A stretch of 64,000 bases of DNA from Maridesulfovibrio hydrothermalis AM13 = DSM 14728 (GCF_000331025.1 NC_020055.1:795870-859869), one strand, 5' to 3'. Counted from the stretch's first letter, positions 19,700 to 27,671 are shown. Notes: generated by a model from the sequence alone, not told the origin. Program-made: numbers and translations.

Positions 19700-21226
19700 T
19701 TATTTCTTTTTCTTTTTGCGTTTCTGCTTATTGAGCTTTTTCTTCTTGCGGGCCAAGAGGGTTTTCTTGCTCTTAGTCTTTGAAGGCTGGGGCATACCGT
19801 TCATTCCTTCAAGTCCTTCCATGCCTTCCATCCCTGGCATACCGGGCATTCCCGGCATTCCAGCACCGCCGCCTAATCCGGGCATTCCGGGCATATTCGG
19901 CATTTGGGGCATTTTACCCTTACCGCCTTTTCCGCCCATCATTTTCTTCATCATCTTGCTCATCTGCTCAAAATTCTTGAGCATCTGATTCACTTCCTGA
20001 ACTTCTACGCCGGAACCTTTTGCTATCCTCTGCCTGCGGCTGGGGTTTATAAGCTTAGGCTTCTTGCGCTCTTCCATGGTCATGGACGAGATGATGGCTT
20101 CTATTCTGTTCAGTTCCTTATCAGGCACCTCGATATCACCAAGCTGCTTGGTCAGCTTGCCGAGCCCGGGGATCATTTTCATGATGCTGCTCATGGAACC
20201 GATCTTCTTCATTCTGCGCATCTGGGTGCGAAAGTCCTCAAGGTCAAACTGAGCCTTGCGGAACTTATCGGTCAGTTTTTCAGCCTCTCCCTCTCCCATC
20301 ACAGACTGGGCTTTCTCAATCAGGGAAAGTACATCCCCCATACCGAGAATTCTTGAAGCAGCCCTGTCGGGATAGAAAAGTTCCAGTTCTGAAAGCTTTT
20401 CACCCATACCGACGAATTTAACAGCCTTACCGGTAACAGACTTAATGGATAGAGCCGCACCGCCTCGGGCGTCACCGTCCATCTTGGTAAGTACTACACC
20501 GGTAATACCAAGTTTTTCGTCGAAAGTGGAAGCAACATTGACGGCATCCTGCCCTGTCATTGCGTCAGCCACAAAAAGTATTTCATCAGGCGCACATGCG
20601 GCCTTAATAGAAACAAGCTCGTCCATCAAGGTTTCGTCAATGTGCAGTCGTCCGGCTGTATCGAACAAAACAACATCACACCCGGCTTCTTCCGCTTTGC
20701 TTAATGCATCGCGGCAGATGTCCACAGGATTCATTTCCGTGGTGGACGGATAGACGGGCATATCCAGCTGTTTGCCGAGAACATTAAGCTGTTCAATAGC
20801 AGCAGGACGGTAAATATCGGCAGGTACGAGATAGGGCTTAAACTTCTTACGCCTCAGATACAAGGCAATCTTCGCTGAAGAAGTTGTTTTACCCGCCCCC
20901 TGAAGGCCGACCATCATTATTTTGGAAAGCTTGCCCTTGGTGAAGTTCAATCCTTCCTGCTCACCGCCGAGCAGTTCAGTAAGTTCGTCATTGACGACTT
21001 TAATGAGCTGCTGTCCGGGAGAAAGGCTTTTCTGGACTTCCTGACCGAGAGCACGCTCTTTCACCCTTTCTACAAAATCTTTAACAACTTTGTAGTTTAC
21101 ATCTGCTTCGAGAAGAGCAAGGCGCACTTCGCGCATACCGGCCTGAATGTTTTTCTCATCCAGTCGGCCCTGCCCTTTGAAATTCTTAAAGGCTTCGGAA
21201 AGTCTATCTGATAGGCTGTCGAACAA
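19700..21226 (-). CDS. ffh: Signal recognition particle GTPase Ffh
   Basis: 508 residues. N domain MFDSLSDRLSEAFKNFKGQG, G domain with GLQGAGKTTSSAKIA (about 107-121), DTAGRLHIDE, TKMDGDARGG, and the Met-rich M domain (RKAQFDLEDFRTQMRRMKKIGS, SRRQRIAKGSG). Targets nascent membrane proteins with 4.5S RNA and FtsY. The C-terminus is unusual: about ten GMPGM/GMEGM-type repeats (residues ~440-480) and a poly-lysine end, extending the methionine-rich tail. First gene of the block, divergent from the gene at 21501. Confidence 0.97.
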   Translation of the reverse strand: MFDSLSDRLSEAFKNFKGQGRLDEKNIQAGMREVRLALLEADVNYKVVKDFVERVKERALGQEVQKSLSPGQQLIKVVNDELTELLGGEQEGLNFTKGKLSKIMMVGLQGAGKTTSSAKIALYLRRKKFKPYLVPADIYRPAAIEQLNVLGKQLDMPVYPSTTEMNPVDICRDALSKAEEAGCDVVLFDTAGRLHIDETLMDELVSIKAACAPDEILFVADAMTGQDAVNVASTFDEKLGITGVVLTKMDGDARGGAALSIKSVTGKAVKFVGMGEKLSELELFYPDRAASRILGMGDVLSLIEKAQSVMGEGEAEKLTDKFRKAQFDLEDFRTQMRRMKKIGSMSSIMKMIPGLGKLTKQLGDIEVPDKELNRIEAIISSMTMEERKKPKLINPSRRQRIAKGSGVEVQEVNQMLKNFEQMSKMMKKMMGGKGGKGKMPQMPNMPGMPGLGGGAGMPGMPGMPGMEGMEGLEGMNGMPQPSKTKSKKTLLARKKKKLNKQKRKKKKK

Positions 21227-21500
21227 TTGTCTTACCCCGCCGGCTTAGCATTTCAACACAAAATAATCGTAAAATTCCACCTCTCCAGCAATCAAATCTA
21301 ATTGCGTAAAGAAAGGGGTTGTCTGTTAAAGCTTTTAAATACCCAAGTCAAGAGAAGACTCATATCAACTTTTCAGAAAATCACAAACCTTTATCCGCCG
21401 GACAGAAAAATTGGCTGGGATATTCCTTGCTTTTTTTTATTATAAATCACTAAAGTTAAGCACCATTTCTATGCTTTAAAAATCCCATCAGGAGAAAAAA

Positions 21501-22070
21501 ATGAGCAATGTTGTTAAAGCAGAAGAATTTCAGCTTGTTGACCAAGCAGGGCGAATCAGGTCAAAAATCTATATTTCTGATGAAGGTAAGGTTGTGGCTG
21601 ATATTTTTGATTCTGCAGGCCGGCTTGCCAACCGGATCGACCTGCATAAAATTCAAAAAACAGGCCCGGCACCCCACAGAAATGCTCTGCAAAACAAAAA
21701 AGAAACACTCGGAGAGTGGCACTCCCGTATTGCCAGCGAAGTTCAGGTTTCTCCTTCAAAGCTTCACGTCGGTTCTTATAAATTATATATCGACTTCGTA
21801 GAAAACAACACTCGCGCCAGTGCCAAATATCTTAACGAAGTTATTGAAATTTCCGGCGAAATAGTCGATGTTTCCACCAAGCATTTCGGCGACCTGCACA
21901 TAGGACTTAAAGGTATTTCAAATTATACAGCTGAAGTCATCTGCCACTTTGCCGAGAACCTGACTCCTGAAGTCAGCAACCTCAAACCCGGACTGAAAGT
22001 ACGACTCAAAGGCAAATGTACCGAGTACGTCAACAAACGGGTTAAAATCTGGGGATGTCAAATCCTGTAA
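21501..22070 (+). CDS. Hypothetical protein with putative OB-fold (tRNA_anti-like) domain
   Basis: 189 residues, start ATG with AGGAGAAAAAA upstream. No signal peptide or membrane span. The N-terminal ~65 residues are charged. The C-terminal part contains SYKLYIDFVENNTRASAKYLNEVIEISGEI, then LHIGLKGISNYTAEVICHF and LKPGLKVRLKGKCTEYVNKRVKIWGCQI; this pattern resembles the tRNA_anti-like OB-fold family (PF12869), mostly of unknown function. Followed 58 bp later by the Fe-S protein on the same strand. Confidence 0.75.
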   Translation: MSNVVKAEEFQLVDQAGRIRSKIYISDEGKVVADIFDSAGRLANRIDLHKIQKTGPAPHRNALQNKKETLGEWHSRIASEVQVSPSKLHVGSYKLYIDFVENNTRASAKYLNEVIEISGEIVDVSTKHFGDLHIGLKGISNYTAEVICHFAENLTPEVSNLKPGLKVRLKGKCTEYVNKRVKIWGCQIL

Positions 22071-22128
22071 CTGACTTAACCGGTCTGGACATACAGCTTT
22101 GACATCCTGAAAAAATTCCGGAACCAGC

Positions 22129-23235
22129 ATGTCCTCAGCCCCAACTATTCCCGACAAAGACCTAAAACACATACAGCACACCGCTGACGAATGCATAGAA
22201 TGCGGTAAATGTGCTAATGAATGCCTCTTCCTTACCAATAACGGGTCTCCGGGGCAACTCACCGGCAACGCCCTTCTGTCGCAGGAAAATTACATCGAAT
22301 TAGCGATTAAATCGTACGACTGCTCCTTGTGTTCGCTTTGTTCGGCAGTCTGCCCTGTCGGTATAGATCCTGCGGCCATGTTTACCCGGTTACGCACCGA
22401 TGCTCAGAACAAAAATATTTTTGACCTTAAAAAATATTCACCGCTGCTCGGATATGAAAAAATAGGTAGAAAATTTCCTTTCAAAGACAACATCATCCCC
22501 GAAGGATGTACCACTCTTTTTTTTCCCGGCTGCACTCTCCCTGCTTTATTTCCAGACGCAACCAAAGCCGCCTGCCGCCTGCTAAAGGCGAAAGATGCAA
22601 AATACGGGCTGATGTTTGATTGCTGCACCAAGCCGTCAAAAATGCTGGGCCGTTCTATTTTCCATGAAAACTGTATAACCGAACTGGTCAACACAATTGA
22701 ACAAAAAGGGATCAAAAGAATCCTGACCGGCTGCCCTAATTGCTACATAACTTTCAAAGAGGCCAACCCTTCATTTGAGGTTGCCTCTATCTATGAAGAA
22801 TTGCTTCAGCAGAAAACACCTCTTGTCTCGCCATACCTAACAAAAGCCACCATCCATGACCCCTGCGTCACCCGTTTTGCGGATAAAGCACAAAGCAGCA
22901 TCCGCAAGCTGCTTGATAAATCAGGAGTGATTGTACAGGAAATGGATCACAGCAGAGAAAGAACAATTTGTTGCGGCGAAGGCGGAGGTGCCCCTTTCCA
23001 TGCTCCAGATAATGCCGAAGCATGGTCTGCTAAAAGGATTCGTGAGGCCCAAAAACTTGACCTGCCCATGATTACATATTGTGCGGGATGCGTTAACCAG
23101 CTTTCTCCTAAACATCCGACGGTACACATCCTTGACCTGCTGCTGGTCGAACGAAAGAGCATGCCTAAACCGCCTCCTTTTTTCCTTGGCTACCTGAACA
23201 GGCTTAAACTGAAAATTACCGCGCGAATGGATTGA
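22129..23235 (+). CDS. Fe-S cluster / CCG-domain oxidoreductase subunit
   Basis: 368 residues, HdrB/GlpC-like. Ferredoxin motif 1 CIECGKCANECLF (about 23-35, classical fourth Cys present) and motif 2 CSLCSLCSAVCPVGIDP (about 65-81). Two CCG-type domains: FFPGCTLPALF...DCCTKPSKMLG and HDPCVTRF...CCGEGGGAPF, the latter close to the canonical CCGFGG signature. Partner flavoprotein is not adjacent, so substrate and donor are unknown. The C-terminus (PPPFFLGYLNRLKLKITARM) is an amphipathic tail that could associate with the membrane. Confidence 0.82.
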   Translation: MSSAPTIPDKDLKHIQHTADECIECGKCANECLFLTNNGSPGQLTGNALLSQENYIELAIKSYDCSLCSLCSAVCPVGIDPAAMFTRLRTDAQNKNIFDLKKYSPLLGYEKIGRKFPFKDNIIPEGCTTLFFPGCTLPALFPDATKAACRLLKAKDAKYGLMFDCCTKPSKMLGRSIFHENCITELVNTIEQKGIKRILTGCPNCYITFKEANPSFEVASIYEELLQQKTPLVSPYLTKATIHDPCVTRFADKAQSSIRKLLDKSGVIVQEMDHSRERTICCGEGGGAPFHAPDNAEAWSAKRIREAQKLDLPMITYCAGCVNQLSPKHPTVHILDLLLVERKSMPKPPPFFLGYLNRLKLKITARMD

Positions 23236-23296
23236 TCAACTTTTTTTTCACTTGAAGCCTTCTAATCCTTCACATAACCATGTAACACACTTGGAA

Positions 23297-24460
23297 ATGA
23301 GCTTAGACAACGCAGCCGTCACCGCTTCGGAATTCCCTATAGCCCTGTTCAGCCTCGGCCTTCCCCTCATGCTGGCCGCTTATGGTATGAACGGTTTCAC
23401 TGCGCCCTACAATCTGGCCGATATTTTGGTTACCGGTCTGGCTGTACTCGGCCTTCTCGCTGAACCATTCAAAAATGACAGAGATTCAACAACTCCGCTC
23501 TGGTTCAAAGCCGGTATCCCTACTCTGCTCATTGTATGGATATCCTTCACATCCTTTGCAGAACTGACCTTACCTCTGACAGAGGCACTGCCATTTTTGA
23601 TGGAAGCCCGTCCGGCTCTATATCTGCTTGTTGCGGCTTTATGGCTGACTAAATTCGGCCCACCAAAAACCGGACAGCTGTCGTTCTGGTCCTGCTGGCT
23701 GGCAGCCTTGATTTGTGCTGAATTCATCTACCGTTTTTTCTGGCAGAATCTTTCCAGCGAGCCGAATTTCTTCGGCAACTTCGCCCTGACCGGACCGATT
23801 TTACTTACCGGACTATGCGCCACCCTGCACAATTCTTCTGAGAACAAACTTTCACGCATAGTCATTCTTGCTGGAATTTTCTGCGCACTGAGCCGCGACA
23901 TATCTATCGCAGCAGTATTGGTGCTGCTGCTTTTCGGCCCCAAAGGAGGGATGAAAAAAGTTGTGCTGGTTTTCTTCCTGCTGCTTTCTAATTATATATC
24001 TCTTGCACCGCACGAACTGACCATACTCAACCGCAACGACCTCCCTTCATACTGGTTATGGTTCACGATACTTGACCTTTTAGCCAACAACCCGATTCTT
24101 CTTTTAACCGGATTCCCAGCGTCAACCCCACTTCCGCTAAGTATTCCGACCTCGCTCTGGAATCTATGGCATGAGCAACACCACGTATGGACCGACCTCG
24201 GCATATACCTTTTTCATATCACCCCGTTCTGGCTGCACCTGCTCACCGCATGGGGCCTTGGCGGAATATGTATTGTCGCCGCTATAGGAACCTCCATTTT
24301 CAGACGCTATCCATCAGACATGATGGCAGGTCTCATAACCGCAGTCACTATTACCGGTTTTTTCTCTCCCCTGTTCTATGCTCCAGCTTCTGCAATCATA
24401 CTGATCATGGGTTTTATCTGCGCCGCACAGCCTGAGGTTCAGTCCTTCTCATTTGAATAG
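23297..24460 (+). CDS. Polytopic membrane protein of unknown function
   Basis: About 387 residues, with roughly ten hydrophobic spans spread over the whole length and short loops. No family was recognised. The central SWFTILDLLANNPILLLTGFP and WHEQHHVWTDLGIYLFHI region followed by three more spans is loosely reminiscent of O-antigen ligase/polymerase proteins, where a His-containing periplasmic loop precedes the last helices, but this is weak. ATG 23297 is the first internal Met; an upstream TTG at 23252 is possible and neither has a clear ribosome site. Same strand, 61 bp after the Fe-S gene. Confidence 0.65.
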   Translation: MSLDNAAVTASEFPIALFSLGLPLMLAAYGMNGFTAPYNLADILVTGLAVLGLLAEPFKNDRDSTTPLWFKAGIPTLLIVWISFTSFAELTLPLTEALPFLMEARPALYLLVAALWLTKFGPPKTGQLSFWSCWLAALICAEFIYRFFWQNLSSEPNFFGNFALTGPILLTGLCATLHNSSENKLSRIVILAGIFCALSRDISIAAVLVLLLFGPKGGMKKVVLVFFLLLSNYISLAPHELTILNRNDLPSYWLWFTILDLLANNPILLLTGFPASTPLPLSIPTSLWNLWHEQHHVWTDLGIYLFHITPFWLHLLTAWGLGGICIVAAIGTSIFRRYPSDMMAGLITAVTITGFFSPLFYAPASAIILIMGFICAAQPEVQSFSFE

Positions 24461-24495
24461 CCGGACAGGCTTACCATTTCCCAACTCTTATTTCT

Positions 24496-24535
24496 GCCGC
24501 TCCCTTAACTTATCTAACAAGTAAGGGCGGATTTT
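24496..24535 (+). terminator. Probable terminator
   Basis: CCGCTCCCTTAACTT pairs imperfectly with AAGTAAGGGCGG around ATCTAAC, followed by ATTTT. Short T-run, so moderate confidence; position after the membrane-protein gene fits. Confidence 0.55.
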
Positions 24536-24687
24536 ACTGCATAAAATATCTTACACGCTCTGACTCTCTACTGACTACCTAGCGGCTTTACGGCATGCGA
24601 GAACCGGAACATCTTTATAGTCCCCGTCAAATACTCCTGATTCGTAATAAACACCATCTTGAATACTTTTTTACTCTATTTTGTAAT

Positions 24688-24704
24688 CATTTTGTATTAC
24701 AAAT
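24688..24704. repeat. Palindromic repeat copy 1 (putative operator)
   Basis: CATTTTGTATTACAAAT; contains the perfect odd palindrome TTTGTA-T-TACAAA (24691-24703). Identical 17-bp copy at 24778. A half-site TTTTGTAAT lies immediately left. Inferred to be a transcription-factor site. Confidence 0.6.
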
Positions 24705-24777
24705 TAATTACTATTAAACCTCATAATAAATTTAATATGAAACTTAACTACCGTACTTATTCGTTTCAATTAAATTT

Positions 24778-24794
24778 CATTTTGTATTACAAAT
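24778..24794. repeat. Palindromic repeat copy 2 (putative operator)
   Basis: Second identical CATTTTGTATTACAAAT, followed by TGTATTGACA, so it abuts a possible -35 hexamer upstream of the 78-residue gene. Spacing from copy 1 is exactly 90 bp. Confidence 0.6.
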
Positions 24795-24856
24795 GTATTG
24801 ACAAATTGAAATTTTACAGCGAAAGTCAACGCAAATGAAGCATACAGAGCAGGCAC

Positions 24857-25093
24857 ATGAGTAGAAAAGTCAAATCAGTCAGGGTTCCCATTGAATTGGA
24901 AAACCTCAATCTTTCCAAACTGATCCGGGAATTTGAGAACTACCTCAGAGACCTTGAGTCTGCCACCATGCTCAAACAAGGCGGCAATCGCGATGCAGCG
25001 GATGCTCTGATCAAAACAAGACAGCTTGATCTGGGAAAAAAAATTGCTACAATGATATGGGAAGCAAAAGTCAAATATGATAAAATGAAATAG
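24857..25093 (+). CDS. Small hypothetical protein (78 aa), possible helical regulator
   Basis: Start ATG with AGAGCAGG upstream. Highly charged and predicted mostly helical: SVRVPIELENLNLSKLIREF, then ENYLRDLESATMLKQGG and a C-terminal helix DLGKKIATMIWEAKVKYDKM. No signal or membrane span. No family recognised. Flanked by copies of the TTTGTATTACAAA-type palindrome on both sides, which suggests autoregulated expression or that it shares a regulator with the thioesterase downstream; this is inference. Confidence 0.7.
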   Translation: MSRKVKSVRVPIELENLNLSKLIREFENYLRDLESATMLKQGGNRDAADALIKTRQLDLGKKIATMIWEAKVKYDKMK

Positions 25094-25127
25094 ATTTTAC
25101 ATTAGTATGACTTTCTGAAATCAAAAC

Positions 25128-25138
25128 GTAATACAAAA
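25128..25138. promoter_or_regulatory. Third, partial copy of the palindrome
   Basis: GTAATACAAAA is the reverse complement of TTTTGTATTAC, eleven bases shared with the two full copies, located 36 bp before the thioesterase start codon and just after the orphan's stop. Confidence 0.45.
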
Positions 25139-25174
25139 AGCATGTCATCAACGAGATAGATCAGGGCGGAAAAC

Positions 25175-25678
25175 ATGAAAGCTAAAAAGGTCAGTGAAAG
25201 CCGGACTCTTTTTACATATCGGGTACTTCCTCAGGATACCAATCCCGCAGGCAATCTTCACGGAGGAGTGCTCCTGAAACAGCTGGACCTTGTAGCCGCA
25301 ACCTGTGCCATGCGTCATGCACGCAAACCGGTAGTGACAGCTTCGATTGATAGAATGAATTTCTTACGTCCGGCATATGTAGGGGAACTTATCAACCTGC
25401 ACGCCAACGTAAATATGGTCGGCAGGACTTCCATGGAAATAGGAGTCCGGGTCGAAGCTGAAAATCTTTTAACAGGTGAGGTCAGGCATACCAATTCAGC
25501 TTACCTGACCTTTGTGGCTATGGGCGAAAACGGCAAACCGTCTCCGGTTCCTCCACTGACCCTTGAGACAGGAGTGGACCACAGGCGTAACCGCGAAGCA
25601 GTAGAACGCAGGGCCGTACGAAAAGAGGAGCGCAGAAGAGAGACGATGTCTGCACAAAAAGAAAAGTGCTCAGATTAA
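25175..25678 (+). CDS. Hotdog-fold acyl-CoA thioesterase
   Basis: 167 residues of the YciA/BFIT_BACH type. Hydrolyses acyl-CoA to free acid and CoA. Family motifs: QDTNPAGNLHGGVLLKQLD (catalytic region, about 20-38), VTASIDRMNFLRPAYVGE and VRHTNSAYLTFVAM. Ribosome site GGGCGGAAAAC before ATG. The C-terminal ~35 residues are very charged (RRNREAVERRAVRKEERRRE). The palindromic half-site at 25128 lies in its upstream region. Confidence 0.88.
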   Translation: MKAKKVSESRTLFTYRVLPQDTNPAGNLHGGVLLKQLDLVAATCAMRHARKPVVTASIDRMNFLRPAYVGELINLHANVNMVGRTSMEIGVRVEAENLLTGEVRHTNSAYLTFVAMGENGKPSPVPPLTLETGVDHRRNREAVERRAVRKEERRRETMSAQKEKCSD

Positions 25679-25701
25679 ATTACGAATTATACAGCTCGAT
25701 T

Positions 25702-25934
25702 AATGCGGTATCCGTCCAAAGTCAGCCGAATCCGCATTTTGCATCTGCATAGGTATGCAAGCTACTCCGAGTCTGGTTTCTGCCGGGAGCTCCACCCTCC
25801 CGGCAAATATTTTCGGCATCCTGCTCCTATGGCATCCGGTCTGGATTACCCGGTTCAGGCCGGATGCCACGCTCTTTTCAAGGCCCGCCAAGGCCAAAGG
25901 GGCCATATCTGAACAAGTCAGATACGGCCCCTTT
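25702..25934 (+). ncRNA. Five-hairpin structured intergenic element, candidate small RNA
   Basis: Five consecutive inverted repeats with almost no gap: AATGCGG/CCGCATT (25702-25738); TTGCAT/ATGCAA (25739-25760); TGCCGGGAG/CTCCCGGCA with a 7-nt loop (25781-25805); a 14-pair stem TGGCATCCGG-T-CTG with one U.G (25830-25869); and AAAGGGGCC-A-TATCTGA / TCAGATA-C-GGCCCCTTT (25896-25934), followed by CTATTT as a weak terminator. It lies between the thioesterase and sfsA, which converge. Strand, transcription and function are inferred; it may be the 3' UTR of the thioesterase, an independent sRNA, or a genome-dispersed repeat. It matches none of 6S, SRP, RNase P or tmRNA cores that I can recognise. 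Confidence 0.4.
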
Positions 25935-25978
25935 CTATTTGCGAACGAGATGCATCAGACATGCAAAAATCTTCAACA

Positions 25979-26698
25979 CTACCGGCACTGCGTAAGCGCA
26001 AGCTTGCGCCCAACACCGATACCAGCTTCACTCAGCTCGGCTTCATAAGCCCAGCACTCCACTCCGGCAGCAAGAGCCTCATAAAAAAGTACAGCATATT
26101 CCGGATCAACAAAATCAGCCGGACCGAAACAATTGCCATCATTGCGCTGAACGAAAAAAAACAGAGCTACTCGGTCCCCCTTTGCAGCTAAATCCATAAG
26201 CTCAAGCAAGTGCTTGCGCCCCCGTTCAGTCTGGGCATCAGGAAAGCAGGCAACCTCATCTTCCACCAACGTTACGTTTTTGCACTCCACCCAGAGATCA
26301 GGGAGCCTGCCGCTTTCATCAGTAAAAAGACCATCCAGACGACTTTTGCCAACCTTTACCTCACGCTTGAGATGAGTATATCCGGAAAGTTCAGGCAAAA
26401 CTCCGGCTTCGAAGGCCAACTGTAAAATTCTGTTTGGGACAGCGGTATTGACTCCTATCCATGAAAAGGATGGAAGAACCACCTCCAGAGTCCATTTAAG
26501 CTTGCGGGCGGGGTTCCGGGCAGGGGAGATATAGATCTCCTGCCCTTCGCGCAGCAGCCCCAGCATAGAACCGGTATTATTAGTATGTACGCCCACAACT
26601 TCACCGTCCAGATAAGCTTCTACAGTAAATCTTTTGTACCGTTTTATAAAGACAGCTTTGCGACACCCTTCCGGGTAGATGATTAATGGGTCTGACAT
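25979..26698 (-). CDS. sfsA: SfsA family DNA-binding/sugar fermentation stimulation protein
   Basis: 239 residues. SfsA-fold with KAVFIKRYKRFTVEAYLDGE, HTNNTGSMLGLLREGQEIYIS, WIGVNTAVPNRILQLAFE and the nuclease-like VGKSRLDGLFTDESGRLPDLWVECKNVTL. E. coli SfsA was described as a maltose-gene regulator; the endonuclease-like core suggests other roles. ATG 26698 (MSDPLIIYPEG) has an AGGCGA site; the longer frame from 26743 lacks one. Converges on the structured element at 25702. Confidence 0.9.
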   Translation of the reverse strand: MSDPLIIYPEGCRKAVFIKRYKRFTVEAYLDGEVVGVHTNNTGSMLGLLREGQEIYISPARNPARKLKWTLEVVLPSFSWIGVNTAVPNRILQLAFEAGVLPELSGYTHLKREVKVGKSRLDGLFTDESGRLPDLWVECKNVTLVEDEVACFPDAQTERGRKHLLELMDLAAKGDRVALFFFVQRNDGNCFGPADFVDPEYAVLFYEALAAGVECWAYEAELSEAGIGVGRKLALTQCR

Positions 26699-26931
26699 TT
26701 TTAATTCGCCTATATTATATGTAGTTGTTTTTTTTTGATTCATAATGGCTTTTTACCGACTTTTATTGATAATCCATTTCAATTACAAATTAATTTACAT
26801 AAACCAAATATATTAATTAAAGAGGCTTAAACAGAGAATTTCCTTGTACTACCCATCCACATAACAATCAAAATCCTTATTAAACAATGATTTTCATACC
26901 CTTAAGGACGTCTTTAGGGCACTAAAACCCC

Positions 26932-26960
26932 TTGACGAATCACCGGGTATCTGGAATATC
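26932..26960 (+). promoter_or_regulatory. Candidate sigma-70 promoter of the dsr operon
   Basis: TTGACG at 26932-26937 and AATATC at 26955-26960 with a 17-bp spacer. The -35 is good (5/6); the -10 matches only three of six, so this is tentative. Confidence 0.35.
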
Positions 26961-26976
26961 GTCCTGTTAGTCACAG

Positions 26977-26992
26977 TGTGACAAAAATCACA
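26977..26992. promoter_or_regulatory. Crp/Fnr (HcpR-like) palindrome upstream of dsr operon
   Basis: TGTGACAAAAATCACA fits TGTGA-N6-TCACA exactly. It is embedded in GTCACAGTGTGAC..., giving a second overlapping palindrome. Located about 100 bp before the first gene of the operon and just downstream of the candidate promoter. In Desulfovibrio, HcpR and Rex recognise similar TTGTGA-N6-TCACAA sites; which factor acts here is unknown. Confidence 0.55.
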
Positions 26993-27092
26993 TTTTCGGC
27001 CGTTTTTTTTAGCCGTACCCGAATTCTGAGCTTCGGACAGTTTGTCACGAGGATCTAGAATTTATTATTGTTTATAAATTCAGGACTTTACC

Positions 27093-27623
27093 ATGAATCT
27101 TGTACAAAAAATGTCGGAACGAAAAGAAGATCTGGCAGCGAAATGGTATGACATCGTACTTTCTTCATATCCTGTGGAAACTCAGAAAATATGGAAAGCA
27201 AACAATGACCGTTTCACCAACCCTGTCGGAATCACCATCAAGAAAGTTACCAGTGAGCTTTTAGATCTTATTCTTGAATGGAAGAATGCCGACGCAATTG
27301 CGCAATCCCTTGACGAGCTGGTTAAAATCAGAACCGTTCAGGAATTCGCACCATCCAAAGCTTTAAGTTTTGTTTTTCTTTTTAAGAAACTCATGAGGGA
27401 CGAGTTCATGGAGGAACTTAAAAAAGAAGGCAAACTTGATGAGTTGCTCGCGTTTGAGGCCCGGATTGATAATCTGGGACTTATCGCGTTTGACATCTAT
27501 ACCAAGAATAGGGACTTGATTGCGCAAATGAGAATTGAAGAGGTCAAAAGATCTCATCACATGCTCCTTCGGCGGGTCAACAAAATCGAGGACGCTTCGG
27601 CCAAAGGGGCCGGACAGGTGTAG
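27093..27623 (+). CDS. RsbRD N-terminal-like protein upstream of dsrM
   Basis: 176 residues, mostly helical: KEDLAAKWYDIVLSSYPVET near the N-terminus and a long helix ending EEVKRSHHMLLRRVNKIEDAS. Resembles the RsbRD_N domain (PF14361), a sensor-type helical bundle found in stressosome-like proteins, without the STAS domain. A protein of this type precedes dsrM in Desulfovibrio (family knowledge). It is 48 bp before dsrM, with a GAGGTGAAGGTAG ribosome site for dsrM between them, so likely first gene of the operon. Role in Dsr assembly or signalling is unknown. Confidence 0.78.
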   Translation: MNLVQKMSERKEDLAAKWYDIVLSSYPVETQKIWKANNDRFTNPVGITIKKVTSELLDLILEWKNADAIAQSLDELVKIRTVQEFAPSKALSFVFLFKKLMRDEFMEELKKEGKLDELLAFEARIDNLGLIAFDIYTKNRDLIAQMRIEEVKRSHHMLLRRVNKIEDASAKGAGQV

Positions 27624-27671
27624 TGGCCGGCTTCCCCGGGAAGCCAAACGTTATAAGCGAGGTGAAGGTAG

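Larger units (their letters stand above)
24536..24856. other. AT-rich regulatory intergenic region
   Basis: About 320 bp before the 78-residue orphan, markedly AT-rich from 24650 on. Holds two identical palindromic repeats (24688 and 24778, exactly 90 bp apart), an additional half-site TTTTGTAAT at 24679, and a TTGACA hexamer at 24798 next to the second repeat that could be a -35. No gene is seen. Confidence 0.6.
26699..27092. other. Intergenic region upstream of the dsr operon
   Basis: About 390 bp, AT-rich on the left (sfsA promoter side). Contains a possible sigma-70 promoter (26932-26960), a Crp/Fnr-type palindrome (26977-26992), and a GGACAGTTTGTC imperfect palindrome near 27036. Start region ends with TTCAGGACTTTACC before the ATG at 27093. 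No open frame with a ribosome site is seen. Confidence 0.6.

Noticed and set aside
25755-26048. Plus-strand 97-codon frame over the hairpin region and sfsA end
   Set aside because: Runs through the terminator-like hairpin and into sfsA on the opposite strand; no ribosome site. The hairpins explain the sequence better.
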